Assembly: GCF_020966775.1 (NCBI RefSeq)
Contig: NZ_JAJKFV010000002.1
Location: forward strand, 186,001-250,000
Direction of reading: 5' to 3'
From: Rhodopirellula halodulae
GTDB lineage: Bacteria > Planctomycetota > Planctomycetia > Pirellulales > Pirellulaceae
DNA: 64,000 nt
Shown here: positions 26,001-34,249 of the stretch, piece after piece
Layout of the letters: every line of letters begins with the position of its first letter
Numbering within the stretch: position 1 is the stretch's first letter
Notes under the pieces: generated by a model
The model's database searches: none
What the model saw: the letters and a program-made list of their open reading frames with translations, nothing else
Told to the model about the DNA's origin: nothing
Made by a program: the position numbers and the translations under genes

Positions 26001-26721
26001 CCACGTCAGCAAAATCTCTGACAGCTTTGTCGAAGACCTGCACGAAGCCGTCCAAGTCGGTGATGTGATCACGGCTTGGGTGACTGGCACCGACGCAAAA
26101 CGCCGTCGCGTCGCGCTCAGTGCGATCTCACCTGAAAAAGAAGCGGCCTTGGAAGCACGCCGACAAAACGACCGTGGCGGTCGAGGGCGCGGCCCCGGCG
26201 GACGCGGTCCGGCACGAGGCCAGCGTGGTGGTGGCCAGGGTCAGGGTCAGGGTGCTCCTCGCGGACGCGGTGGGCAAGGCGACAACCGCGGACAACGTGG
26301 TGGCCAAGGCCGAGGTGGTTCAGGTCAAGGCGGCCCGGGCCAAGGTCGTGGTGGCCAAGGCGGTCGCGGTGGCAAACCAAGACGCTCGGGAGGTCGTGAC
26401 GGTGGCCGTGGCGGACGTTCACGAGGACCGAAGAAACCCGAGGTCTACGAAGTCGTCGGCAAGGACCCAGAAAAGCCAACCATCAGCGACGCGATGGTCA
26501 AAGGCGACGAACCCATGCGTTCGTTTGGTGACTTGATGCAGTTGTTCAACAAGGAGAAAGGCCAAACCGCCCCTCCCGCCGAGAACAAACCTGCGGAAGT
26601 CAAACCAGTCGAAACGCAGCCCGCACCGGAAGCCACGCCGCCGCAAGCCGCATCACCAGCCGCCGAAGCCCCCGCAACTGATGCGGCCGAAACCCCGGCT
26701 GCTCCCGAGGGGGACAAATGA
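23035..26721 (+). CDS. Very large Tex-like S1 RNA-binding protein with Ala/Glu-rich inserts and RGG tail
   Basis: A 1228-residue protein aligned by eye to the transcription accessory protein Tex (usually about 750-780 residues). N-terminal Tex region: ALPLIEQGYTPPFLSRYRRDELGDIDE (residues about 22-48). A YqgF/RNase H-like domain starts at VVMSIDAVGPRTAATS (about 503). The Tex core RAAAWIAFSAMQPAQALVKVDP leads into helix-hairpin-helix repeats (about 665-765, GVDVNSTATTWMQRLPGI). An S1 domain follows (about 956-1032, VIGVVVGVMPFGVFIELSP). Two Ala/Glu/Pro-rich low-complexity inserts interrupt it (about 220-370 and 778-903), and a Gly/Arg/Gln-rich tail (about 1042-1132) plus a Pro/Ala end follow the S1 domain. 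The core suggests RNA or transcription-complex binding; the tail suggests extra RNA contacts or condensate behaviour (inference). Some core residues seem diverged from Tex. Confidence 0.85.
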   Translation: MTVDLDAIAQRGRCEVSSLRLALPLIEQGYTPPFLSRYRRDELGDIDEASLWKLAHAVRTQKNLDEYRENLQDAWKQTPLADPAIGRAIGNAQSKRLLDRLSRRVKLESGESASLAQRLAVRVLNPQKGDGEDLNRLASTLAESMASDVSASPAEGEAAAETESDNAAPDVDGALAKLDATISKRLIGDPRIVGAAVRWLSRNAKIRILEVHDPHIQAEEAGEAETKQESKSDEPAKAASETPAAESPAAETPAVEASAESPAETTPAAEAPANDAPASEAPAVDDSATQTPEAEAVSAEAAPAESTTEEASSAEATPAESGEETPASETPSAGASTADATPSEDAAPKAEQPQGDAAAATTKAAPAKSKGKKNKKISPRQRRRRWLVSTLKPLSGKSMPANKLSSFQLVMLGRALRSQVAQCAFDYDAAKLVAELQKTAAGFNRPLADRLSGLVLENEAIIRDAAEAAWWDELQEQASTRLVSIAADNLHSQINRGGVEAKVVMSIDAVGPRTAATSIIAADGRLLHCEDIPCQLSAAMRTLAVTKMGELIHAHHVDLIVISNGPARRACMIAVGELIKQSADKSVRWTLADRSGADAYAGGPAGDQEMKATPRRFRAAAWIAFSAMQPAQALVKVDPLKLRLGSFQRELSDDAVLSALEDVMVSGAARGGVDVNSTATTWMQRLPGITSDIADAIDQRRREKLVASRDDLATAIQWPSVVNSRQAMPFLRVFGSDESLDGTLIHPDDYPLAKKLASALSIELPPDRPPAYELPDYSEPAPAAETTETVAATETEAAPTGTESSESTSELSATEDAEATSEENAEAAAEATEETAGAEVAATEGDVSGEASAETTSEPEAETAADAEASSEESSSDEASAEDKTASDEAPAASAPDAPEPVRRPMPEKAAVDKLIKEWQIGKRRSHQLVRWLCDPFGEGVSEGEVPAVMTAMPALSELKPGDQVIGVVVGVMPFGVFIELSPDCSGLIHVSKISDSFVEDLHEAVQVGDVITAWVTGTDAKRRRVALSAISPEKEAALEARRQNDRGGRGRGPGGRGPARGQRGGGQGQGQGAPRGRGGQGDNRGQRGGQGRGGSGQGGPGQGRGGQGGRGGKPRRSGGRDGGRGGRSRGPKKPEVYEVVGKDPEKPTISDAMVKGDEPMRSFGDLMQLFNKEKGQTAPPAENKPAEVKPVETQPAPEATPPQAASPAAEAPATDAAETPAAPEGDK

Positions 26722-27215
26722 GCGACGATTTTCAATCTCGATTGGAATCGGCCATCGCTCGAGGGCGACGTCGCGCGGAGCACCAAGCTTCGCAACAACG
26801 CCAGCAGGAAATGTCCGAAGAAGAGCTGAAACGACTCCACACGTCGTATCGGCTCTCGCTGTCCGAGCAAATCGAACAGGCGGTTCAACGTGTCGCCGAC
26901 CATTTCCCTGGCTTTCGATACGAGTCCGTGTTTGGCGAAGAAGGCTGGGGCGCGGCCTGCTATCGCGACGATTTGCGACTCGACTCGGGCCGCCGAACGA
27001 ACCTCTACAGCCGGTTGGAATTGGTCATTCGACCGTTCAGTGACCTGCGAGTGCTCGATCTCAAAGGCAAGGGCACGGTGATGAACCGCGAACTTTTTAA
27101 CCGAACGCATTACGCCAAAATCGCCGAAGTCGAACAAGAAGACTTCAGCCAGCTAATCGATTCTTGGGCAATCGAATACGCCGAAATGTACGCAGTGAAA
27201 AGCTCGAACGCGTAG
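26718..27215 (+). CDS. Small conserved-looking protein of unknown function coupled to the Tex-like gene
   Basis: A 165-residue cytoplasmic protein that I do not recognise. The first 60 residues are a charged helix (RLESAIARGRRRAEHQASQQ... EMSEEELKRLHTSYRLSLSEQI) and the rest alternates strands and helices (HFPGFRYESVFGEEGWGAACYRDD, LYSRLELVIRPFSDLRVLDLKGKG, NRELFNRTHYAKI). There is no signal peptide or metal motif. Its ATG overlaps the Tex-like stop by 4 bases (ATGA), implying coupled translation and possibly a shared process. It ends 101 bases before the convergent methyltransferase gene. Confidence 0.8.
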   Translation: MSDDFQSRLESAIARGRRRAEHQASQQRQQEMSEEELKRLHTSYRLSLSEQIEQAVQRVADHFPGFRYESVFGEEGWGAACYRDDLRLDSGRRTNLYSRLELVIRPFSDLRVLDLKGKGTVMNRELFNRTHYAKIAEVEQEDFSQLIDSWAIEYAEMYAVKSSNA

Positions 27216-27316
27216 TGCATCCCCGTATTGCAGACGCATTGCAGCAAGCATCGATCGACGGGCAACTCCTCGGCCCCTTACCGGCATCTCTGAAACGCCG
27301 AGGCAGCTTCAACACA

Positions 27317-28834
27317 TCACGGTGACGTCGCGTGTGCCCAAGGTGATTCGGTCGCCTGCACCTGAATCCTGGCGTGAGCCGGCAAATGGTTCTTGCCAAT
27401 GCGGCCATCCGCCTTCACCCAACCCAGCGGACGCCCCGCGTGCTGCACGATGGCCCACCCGCGATGCTCCGTGGGAACCGTGCCCCCGCCAAGATACGCC
27501 ACGGCATCTTGGTCACCCAGCTCGATTCGCTCGACCGATTGGCAGAAACGATTGCCGACGTTTCGCTGAGCTCCCGCATGCGACGGTTTCCAGGTTTGGC
27601 CCGTTCGATACGCGACTTCTGGTCCAATCGTCCAATCCTGCTTCACCCACTCGGGCGCGTTGTGGCAGAACGCTTCCGCGATCCAATCTCGTTGCCTCAA
27701 GAAGCCCGCATCATGCTCGGCCCAGTCGATGATCGGCTGCTCACCATAAACGTCACGCACCAACTCCTCGCAGGAAGCATCCAGCGGTTGCTCCGACTGC
27801 AAGATCCCGCGTCGCAACATCCAGGGCTCCTCCGCGAAGGACGCTTCTTCGTTGTCCTCAACGGCAATCGGTTTGCTCAACCGAGCCGCGAATGCGCCGG
27901 CACATGAATCGCGATGTGGCCAAACTCGATAGGCCGCTTCGATCAATGGACTCTGGTACGACGCCAATCCATCCACTGGCGAAGGCTGCAACTCAAGCTC
28001 GCTTGTCATCCAAGAAACCTGGTCTTCGTTTTCAGCGACCGCGAAAGTGCATGTGCTGTAGACCAGGGTTCCGCCTGGTCGCAACAAACGCTCGGCCGCG
28101 GAAAGGATTCGTTGCTGCCGCGCGGCGTTGGTCGCGATCATCGACTCATTGATCGCTCCTTTGGATTGTCGCCCGCGAGACAACAAGGCTTGGCCGCTGC
28201 ACGGAGCATCCACCAACACAACATCAAACACGCCGGGCAGTTTTTCAGCCAACTGATCCGGGTCTTGCCCACTGATGGCGTAACGATCGGAACCGGACCG
28301 AGCCAAATTGAACGCGAGAGGAGCGAGCCGCGATTGAATAGGCTCATTGGCGAGCAGAAAACCCTCGTCGCCCACGGCTTCCAGCAATCCGCTGGCTTTG
28401 CCACCCGGCGCAGCACACAGATCGCAAACCACCTTGCCACGTAGCCAACTCACATCGGCTTTCGCAACGGCCAATGCCAGAAGCGAGCCAGCATCCTGCA
28501 GGTAAAAATCACCGGACGCGAAGCCGATGGATCGTGATGCCGGATAGCCTTCGGGAATCGCGGTCGCCAACGGATACCATGGAACGCAATGCGGTGGCGA
28601 ATCCGACGATTCGACTTCGCTGGGTAAACGATCACGACGCCAACGCAAGACATTTGGATGCCGCTGTGTCATCGCAGTCGCCAAACGCTCCAGTTCATCG
28701 ACTGGCAATTCAATGGGCGCGATCGCCGCGGCCATCTGGTCGGCCGTGAATTCCAGCGGCCGACGTGTTCCGGATGACTTCGCCCCCGCCGATCTCCGGT
28801 TGCCCTTCTTGGAGCCTTTGCGTGAGCGACTCAC
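27317..28834 (-). CDS. RsmB/RsmF-family RNA (cytosine-C5) methyltransferase
   Basis: A 505-residue SAM-dependent enzyme that methylates cytosines in rRNA or tRNA, cytoplasmic. After a basic N-terminus (SRKGSKKGNRRSAGAKSSG) the NOP2/Sun core shows YLQDAGSLLALAV, the SAM-binding motif VCDLCAAPGGKASGLLEAVG, motif IV with the release cysteine (VVLVDAPCSGQALLSRGR), and motif VI with the catalytic cysteine (GGTLVYSTCTFAVAENEDQV). The roughly 180-residue C-terminal extension (GRPLGWVKADGRIGKNHLP) resembles the RsmF RNA-binding tail. GTG 28834 overlaps the preceding stop (GTGA). It is the last gene of the lpxD-lpxI-ispE-spoVG operon. Target nucleotide is not deducible, though the length fits RsmF/YebU. 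Confidence 0.92.
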   Translation of the reverse strand: MSRSRKGSKKGNRRSAGAKSSGTRRPLEFTADQMAAAIAPIELPVDELERLATAMTQRHPNVLRWRRDRLPSEVESSDSPPHCVPWYPLATAIPEGYPASRSIGFASGDFYLQDAGSLLALAVAKADVSWLRGKVVCDLCAAPGGKASGLLEAVGDEGFLLANEPIQSRLAPLAFNLARSGSDRYAISGQDPDQLAEKLPGVFDVVLVDAPCSGQALLSRGRQSKGAINESMIATNAARQQRILSAAERLLRPGGTLVYSTCTFAVAENEDQVSWMTSELELQPSPVDGLASYQSPLIEAAYRVWPHRDSCAGAFAARLSKPIAVEDNEEASFAEEPWMLRRGILQSEQPLDASCEELVRDVYGEQPIIDWAEHDAGFLRQRDWIAEAFCHNAPEWVKQDWTIGPEVAYRTGQTWKPSHAGAQRNVGNRFCQSVERIELGDQDAVAYLGGGTVPTEHRGWAIVQHAGRPLGWVKADGRIGKNHLPAHARIQVQATESPWAHATSP

Positions 28835-29160
28835 TTTTGGGCGAACTTATTCCAGACGGACATGACCAATGACAGAATCATGGCGATCGCCAGCGGTGAC
28901 GTGAACGTGAACATGATGAACAACACCTGAGACAAATTTCCGGCTTCGCTCTCCGGAATCTTCACGCCCATCCAAATGGCGATGTCCGTTTGCACGCTTG
29001 GAACACGCGACGCGTAGAACAATCCTGCCAAAAACACCGCGCTAACCAGTACTAGCAACAACGCCACCGCGATGCTGATTTGAGGCCGATTCGAAGCGTG
29101 GGTTCGCCCCGAACCGGCCGGATGATCCTCCGGGGCAACGACTGGCTTCGCGTCACTCAT
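28831..29160 (-). CDS. Small membrane protein of unknown function
   Basis: A 109-residue protein with two predicted membrane helices ([21 protein letters not shown] and [21 protein letters not shown]) joined by a short extracytoplasmic loop containing [22 protein letters not shown], and a Pro-rich N-terminus. No known family recognised. ATG at 29160 overlaps the spoVG-like stop by 8 bases; an in-frame start at 29238 would overlap that gene further and is less likely. It overlaps the methyltransferase by 4 bases, so it is fully embedded in the operon. Confidence 0.7.
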   Translation of the reverse strand: MSDAKPVVAPEDHPAGSGRTHASNRPQISIAVALLLVLVSAVFLAGLFYASRVPSVQTDIAIWMGVKIPESEAGNLSQVLFIMFTFTSPLAIAMILSLVMSVWNKFAQK

Positions 29161-29845
29161 CGAAGATACCGGCTCCAAAACCCTCGGCTCCATCCGATTC
29201 CGCTTGACTGGAATCGCTCGGCTGGGCTCCTCCGGCATCGCGGTTGGGCGAGTTCGTCACGGTGGATCCGCGCGAACCACCGCCGCGACGATGCATGTGT
29301 GGTTGTGGAATGCGTTGATCGTCTCCGCCTTCGCCACGAACGATCAGCGTTTCCGAATCGCCATTGGCCGCCGGTGAATTCCCGGAATTCGACGAACTGG
29401 ATGAGGCGGTATCGGCATAGTCGGCTTCGTCGTAGTCGCCTGCGTCAAAGTCGTCTTCATAGCGACTGCGATAACCCGGCTGAGATGATCGAGTCAGCTC
29501 GGCTTCGAATTCTTCGATCACGGCTTGCTGAATCATTTCACGGCATTCGCTGTTGATCGGGTGCGCCACATCCGCGTACAGCTTCTGGGGTGAGTTCACA
29601 CTGTGGCCGCTGAGTTTGGCACCGCAGTGATTGCAGTAGGTGGCCCGCAAATGGTTTTTGGAACTGCATCGATTGCAGTGCCCGGTCAGCTTCCGGCTGG
29701 GCATCGCGACAAAGGGTCCACTGGCACCATCGATGATCTTTAAGTCGCGAACGACGAACGATTGATCGATCGTGATGGAGCAGAACGCCCGCAGACGATC
29801 CTCCGAACTTTCCATCAGCTTGATGCGAATCTCGGTAATTTCCAC
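29153..29845 (-). CDS. spoVG: SpoVG-family RNA-binding protein with zinc ribbon and acidic tail
   Basis: A 230-residue protein. The N-terminal domain matches SpoVG (about 1-55: [45 protein letters not shown]), a small RNA/DNA-binding regulator. Directly inserted after SRKL is a four-cysteine zinc ribbon ([23 protein letters not shown]), then the usual SpoVG continuation ([20 protein letters not shown]). The last 110 residues are acidic, Ser/Gly/Asp-rich and probably disordered. Ordinary SpoVG is about 85-100 residues, so both the ribbon and tail are additions. Translation likely starts at GTG 29845, with AGGGG six bases upstream. It sits 9 bases after ispE, repeating the frequent spoVG-ispE neighbourhood. 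Confidence 0.88.
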   Translation of the reverse strand: MEITEIRIKLMESSEDRLRAFCSITIDQSFVVRDLKIIDGASGPFVAMPSRKLTGHCNRCSSKNHLRATYCNHCGAKLSGHSVNSPQKLYADVAHPINSECREMIQQAVIEEFEAELTRSSQPGYRSRYEDDFDAGDYDEADYADTASSSSSNSGNSPAANGDSETLIVRGEGGDDQRIPQPHMHRRGGGSRGSTVTNSPNRDAGGAQPSDSSQAESDGAEGFGAGIFDE

Positions 29846-29854
29846 GACGTACCC

Positions 29855-30844
29855 CTATGCGATGTGGATCTCCGACGGCACCACACAACTCACCACCGAT
29901 CGGATCAAAGCGCCGCCCGGGAACGTCGACCGCAACGTTTCCGCCACATTTGCAGCGTGTTGCGATGAGCTCGCCAATGCGAAGCAAGCCGAACCGCTGC
30001 CCGTCATTTGGCAATCAGTCAGTCCGGCGTCGGAAAGCCATTTTAGGGGGGGATCGATGCGCGATGAAAGCCCGCACGCGGGTCCTTGCAACGCGTTATG
30101 CATATTAAAACTGGATTCCCCGCCCATTCCCTGCAGTGCACGAACAAAATTCACACTGGATCGCGGTTTCTCCGGCACCGTGCAACGTGAATAAACCGCT
30201 GGCGTCGACACGCTCGCCGCGGGAAAGATCACCACCGCGTGCAACGGATTGGCTAACGAAAAGAACGATAACTTCTCACCGCGACCCGTCGCTCGAGCGG
30301 CTTCCGCAGAAGAATCATCTTCCGAGATGCCAAGGAAGAACGGAACGTCACTGCCAATTTCTGCGGCTATGCCCGTCAATAAACGTCGATCCACACCTGC
30401 GATTTTGTCCGGTTGAATCTCCGCCGCGGCTCGCCAGCCCAATCGCAGTGCCGCGGCCGCATCGCTGCTGGCGCCGCCCATTCCAGCGCCACTGGGGATT
30501 TGTTTGTGAAGACGGACATCCCACCCGCCTTCCAAGTTCAATGCGTCCGTCAATCGTTGCAGCGCACGAACAACCAAATTTTGCTCGTCGGTTGGAACAT
30601 GCAGCAAAGCGTCGTCTTCACCAACCTGCATCGCTTTCGCGACCGAGGCTCGATCCGGGGACCAATCGACCTGCAACCGCACACCCGGCTGGGCAACATG
30701 CTGAACCCAAAGCTCATCCCGCCAATCGATGGCTGTCATCACCGTGTCCAGCTCGTGAAATCCGTCCTCGCGACGAGACAAGATTTCCAGAAACAAATTC
30801 AGCTTGGCAGGAGGCGAAGTGCGATACCAACGAGAAGATGACAC
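29855..30844 (-). CDS. ispE: 4-diphosphocytidyl-2-C-methyl-D-erythritol kinase
   Basis: Phosphorylates CDP-methylerythritol in the MEP (non-mevalonate) isoprenoid pathway, cytoplasmic. The 329-residue protein has the GHMP kinase features: substrate loop PPAKLNLFLEILSRREDGFHEL with the catalytic Lys, the ATP glycine loop IPSGAGMGGASSDAAAAL, and the C-terminal GHMP motif LTDCQMTGSGSACFALA. Length is slightly above the usual 280-300 because of an acidic insert (LGISEDDSSAEAARATG). Start is GTG 30844, 4 bases after the lpxI stop. Operon placement between lpxI and spoVG suggests co-expression of isoprenoid and envelope genes. Confidence 0.96.
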   Translation of the reverse strand: MSSSRWYRTSPPAKLNLFLEILSRREDGFHELDTVMTAIDWRDELWVQHVAQPGVRLQVDWSPDRASVAKAMQVGEDDALLHVPTDEQNLVVRALQRLTDALNLEGGWDVRLHKQIPSGAGMGGASSDAAAALRLGWRAAAEIQPDKIAGVDRRLLTGIAAEIGSDVPFFLGISEDDSSAEAARATGRGEKLSFFSLANPLHAVVIFPAASVSTPAVYSRCTVPEKPRSSVNFVRALQGMGGESSFNMHNALQGPACGLSSRIDPPLKWLSDAGLTDCQMTGSGSACFALASSSQHAANVAETLRSTFPGGALIRSVVSCVVPSEIHIA

Positions 30845-30848
30845 GAGT

Positions 30849-31793
30849 TCAAGCGGCTTTCTGTGAACGGATGGAGTGCCCTCGCATCATATCGCTTGAG
30901 TCTTGCGAAGCGATGGCCACCAACGAAATCCCCAATCGATCGGCCAAAGCGATGGTTTCTTCGCGGTCCAACAAGATGGTCTTTTCGGCTTCGATCGCGA
31001 TGGCGGCACCTCCCGCCTCATGAACCCGTTGAATGGTTTGCGGACCAATCGTTGGAACATCAAATCGCATGTCTTGTTCGGGCTTGCTCACCTTCACCAG
31101 CGTCCATCCGCCGCGACGGCACAATTCGCCGGTGCGTCGGATACACGCATCGGTTCCTTCGATCGCTTCCACGGCAATGATCGTTCCGTCTTTGATCGTG
31201 ATGGCTTGGCCGATGTCCAAACCGCCCATCGTTTTCGCGATTTGCCAACCGGATGCGATGTCCGATTCAATCGCAGAAGACGGCTTGCGACGTGTCAGTT
31301 GCCCCTCATCCGCCAACAGTTCCGGTGCGAGTTCCGTCGCGGAGCAAATCTTCATGGAATGAGTCTCGTAGGTATGGATCACGGCCCCCAACAAGCGATC
31401 ATCGCGGGCATCTCGTTCGGCACCGAACAAACACGGCCAAAAGGTTTTGATGCAGGTCCAATCCGGCATGTGGCGAATCCAAACGGAACCGCTGTAGAGC
31501 AAATCGGATTTGAATAGTTTCCCGGCCATCGTCACGTGCTGAACGCCATGACGTTTGAAGTACCGAAGATGGCCTCCGAACCGGCCGACACCGGACCAGA
31601 GAACACTGTCACATACGTCGTTCAATTCTTCGCCCGCGTGTCCGTCGATAGCCACGCAGTGCACCGGATGTCCGAGTCGCTTGAGTTTCTCCGCGACGCA
31701 AACTGGAAATCGTCCCCACCCCGCGATCAAGCCGACGGGAGCGAGAGCGGGGACATCGACGGGGTCCATGGAATGACGGATGGGTTCGCTCAT
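30849..31793 (-). CDS. lpxI: UDP-2,3-diacylglucosamine pyrophosphatase LpxI
   Basis: A 314-residue member of the LpxI (DUF1009) family, which hydrolyses UDP-2,3-diacylglucosamine to lipid X in lipid A synthesis at the inner membrane. Family stretches are VGLIAGWGRFPVCVAEKLKRLG near the N-terminus, GHLRYFKRHGVQHVTMAGK, the central DDRLLGAVIHTYE, and in the C-terminal half DIGQAITIKDGTIIAVEAIEGTDA followed by VKVSKPEQDMRFDVPTIGPQT and GISLVAIAS. The first 20-25 residues are extra. ATG 31793 is chosen (31 bases after lpxD); the in-frame ATG at 31877 would overlap lpxD by 53 bases. Immediately downstream of lpxD, which supports a real lipid A role. Confidence 0.93.
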   Translation of the reverse strand: MSEPIRHSMDPVDVPALAPVGLIAGWGRFPVCVAEKLKRLGHPVHCVAIDGHAGEELNDVCDSVLWSGVGRFGGHLRYFKRHGVQHVTMAGKLFKSDLLYSGSVWIRHMPDWTCIKTFWPCLFGAERDARDDRLLGAVIHTYETHSMKICSATELAPELLADEGQLTRRKPSSAIESDIASGWQIAKTMGGLDIGQAITIKDGTIIAVEAIEGTDACIRRTGELCRRGGWTLVKVSKPEQDMRFDVPTIGPQTIQRVHEAGGAAIAIEAEKTILLDREETIALADRLGISLVAIASQDSSDMMRGHSIRSQKAA

Positions 31794-31824
31794 CGGATCA
31801 AAGGGACGTTCGTGCGGCAACGTG

Positions 31825-32976
31825 TCACGCGGCGCGGCGTGAACCCGACTCTTGCTTGCCTTCGGCGTCGCATGCATTTTCCGAAGCCAAACGTTCCACT
31901 TGCTGAGTCAAACGTTTCAGGTCACGACGCATCTCAGGCAAGCGACGCTGAACCGCCATGATTTGCATTTGGTCTCGTTGCGAAGTTGCCGGCGATCCCA
32001 AATAAACTTGGTTGGCGGCCAAATCGTCCATCACGCCGGCCTGTGCTCCGACAATGACGCCGTCGGCCAAAGCAATGTGATCCTTCAAACCAACTTGCCC
32101 CGCCAACACCACGTAGTCGCCCGTGGTGCAGCTACCGGCGATGCCGACTTGGCTGCACAACAAATTGTGCCGACCGATCCGGCAATTGTGAGCGATCATG
32201 ACTTGGTTATCGATTTTGGTTCCCTCACCGATCCGAGTCGCTCCGTAGGTTCCGCGGTCGATGGTGGAACTGGCTCCGACTTCCACATCATTCTCGATGA
32301 CCACATAACCCAACTGTGCGGTTGGAACGTGTCGACCGTCCACCATTTTGTATCCAAACCCATGAGCCCCCACGACGGTTCCCGCGTGCAAGGTGACTCG
32401 TTCGCCAAGTTCGCAATACGCATACAACGTCACGTTGGGGTGCAGCGTGCAGTCGGCTGACAACTTGCATCCCGCACCAATGGTCACACCAGGAGCGATG
32501 AAACAGTTCGGCCCAATCTCAACATCACATCCAATATTCGCGGTCGGATGCACCTTCGCCGTCGGGTCGATCTTCGCGGACGGATCAATCCCCGCGACCG
32601 GCAAGCAGTCTTGGCTGGCGGGTCGAAAATACGAAACTAAACGGGTGAATGCAGCGTGAGGATCCGCAACGATGATTTGCAAATGAGTGGGCGAGTCCGC
32701 AACGTACTCGGGTGCGATCACTGCGAAGGCTTCGCTGCCCGCGAGTTGATTGGCATGAGCCACCTGATCGACCAAGGTCACGTGGGTGGAACCTGCTTCT
32801 GCCGGAGGAGCGGCACCCTCACAAACCAAGGCGGCGACTTCAGGCGAGGGAGCTTTTCCCTGTGCGGGGCGAGCGGACGCGTCGGATTCGCTGGCAGAAA
32901 CATCACTGAAATCCAGCAGCTGACCGCCGACGAGATCGGCGACCGCTTGCAGTGACAATCCTTTGGAAGACGCCAT
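31825..32976 (-). CDS. lpxD: UDP-3-O-acylglucosamine N-acyltransferase LpxD
   Basis: Adds the second 3-hydroxyacyl chain to UDP-3-O-acylglucosamine in lipid A synthesis; a cytoplasmic trimer. The 383-residue protein has an N-terminal uridine-binding region (about 1-110) with a low-complexity insert ([15 protein letters not shown]), then a left-handed beta-helix of hexapeptide repeats ([28 protein letters not shown]). The conserved [14 protein letters not shown] and the catalytic-histidine segment [16 protein letters not shown] follow, and the C-terminus is helical. ATG 32976 is preceded by AAGGAT 8 bases away; the frame is open to 33207 but the extra 77 residues resemble no LpxD. It heads the minus-strand operon and is divergent from the TPR gene. 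Confidence 0.95.
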   Translation of the reverse strand: MASSKGLSLQAVADLVGGQLLDFSDVSASESDASARPAQGKAPSPEVAALVCEGAAPPAEAGSTHVTLVDQVAHANQLAGSEAFAVIAPEYVADSPTHLQIIVADPHAAFTRLVSYFRPASQDCLPVAGIDPSAKIDPTAKVHPTANIGCDVEIGPNCFIAPGVTIGAGCKLSADCTLHPNVTLYAYCELGERVTLHAGTVVGAHGFGYKMVDGRHVPTAQLGYVVIENDVEVGASSTIDRGTYGATRIGEGTKIDNQVMIAHNCRIGRHNLLCSQVGIAGSCTTGDYVVLAGQVGLKDHIALADGVIVGAQAGVMDDLAANQVYLGSPATSQRDQMQIMAVQRRLPEMRRDLKRLTQQVERLASENACDAEGKQESGSRRAA

Positions 32977-33184
32977 TGGAAAAATCCTTTTTCGTTGACG
33001 TGTGTTTGATCGGTGTGAGTCGGAACCTTGGTTTGTCTCTTGTAACGGCAACCCACAAATTGACGCAACGTGAATCGTCGGTCTTGCGACGGATCGGCAG
33101 AAAGCACTAGGACAGGGTTGCATGACGCGCGTCGGGCTCTGGCCTGCGTGTTTTCCAAACGGCTCTCGCACATAGTCGCCTACG

Positions 33185-34111
33185 ATGCCCAGCCCAGCTC
33201 TTCGCAACGATTCCTATCCAACACCCGCGTCCGCCGTCCCCGCGGGGATGCCCTCGCGAAAAAATTTGGATGCGACCCAAAATCCAAACGGGTTGCGGAT
33301 CTTTGCTCCGGAAGACCAACCCGCTCAAACGGCTCCCGAGCCCATCGCTCCGCCGAGCCGGACCAAAATTTGGAGCTGCCTGATCGCTTCGCTGATCGCC
33401 GGCGTGGTTTTCTCGACACTGACGGGATGCCAATGGGCGGCAGGAAGCCAAAACAGCCAAGGCGCAGCTCTCTACAACCAAGGCCAATACACAGCGGCGA
33501 TGGAACAATTTCAAAAAGCCATCGCCTCCGACCCGACCGACGCGGATGGCTACTACAACTTGGCCGCCACGACACACCGTTTGGGCAATCAACGCCAAGA
33601 CCCCAACCTGATTCGCCAGAGCGAAGCGCTCTACAACCAGTGCTTGGACCACGATCCCAATCACATCGATTGTCATCGCGGATTGGCCGTGCTGCTCGTT
33701 GATTCGGGCCGTCCCGACCGCGCCTTCACACTGCTGAAAAATTGGGCCGCCGCCAATCCCAACTTGGCCGACCCGCGAATCGAGCTGGCTCGACTGTACG
33801 AAGAACATGGCGAACCGCAAACGGCTTTGAAATACCTGGAGGACGCCGTCCAACAAGACGCCAACAACGCGCGTGCCTGGCTCGCCTTGGCTCGATTGCG
33901 TGAATCCGGCAACGATCCGGTTCAAGCATTGCAAAACTACCAACGTGCGTTGGCTCTGAACGGTGGTGTCCTCGGACCCAACGGAGCCATGATCAGCGAG
34001 CGTGTTGCCGCTCTCAGCCGCCAGATCAACTCGACTCGTGACGCGGCTTCGTTCAATGCCGGCGGAACGCAAATGGCGACTCCCGGCGGTTTCAACTCGG
34101 CTCGCTATTGA
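33185..34111 (+). CDS. TPR-repeat protein with single membrane/lipoprotein-like anchor
   Basis: A 308-residue protein. An N-terminal Pro-rich 55-residue region precedes a hydrophobic helix ending in a lipobox-like site ([18 protein letters not shown]), so it could be an anchored lipoprotein or membrane protein facing the periplasm. Residues about 90-265 hold tandem tetratricopeptide repeats ([71 protein letters not shown]). The C-terminal 40 residues are Ala/Gly-rich. TPR proteins mediate protein contacts; the partner is unknown. The long N-terminal extension before the signal is typical for this phylum; the internal ATG at 33248 is an alternative start. Confidence 0.8.
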   Translation: MPSPALRNDSYPTPASAVPAGMPSRKNLDATQNPNGLRIFAPEDQPAQTAPEPIAPPSRTKIWSCLIASLIAGVVFSTLTGCQWAAGSQNSQGAALYNQGQYTAAMEQFQKAIASDPTDADGYYNLAATTHRLGNQRQDPNLIRQSEALYNQCLDHDPNHIDCHRGLAVLLVDSGRPDRAFTLLKNWAAANPNLADPRIELARLYEEHGEPQTALKYLEDAVQQDANNARAWLALARLRESGNDPVQALQNYQRALALNGGVLGPNGAMISERVAALSRQINSTRDAASFNAGGTQMATPGGFNSARY

Positions 34112-34249
34112 ATCTGACTCACTGGCTAGCAATGCCGCCCAGCAATGCCACGTCGGCCTGATGGCAGTGGGATAGGCTAGCGAACGATTTTGGGGAGAAT
34201 GGAGGGTTGGTTTTCCCTCATTTCCCCTCGAAATAGCTGCACGAGTCCC

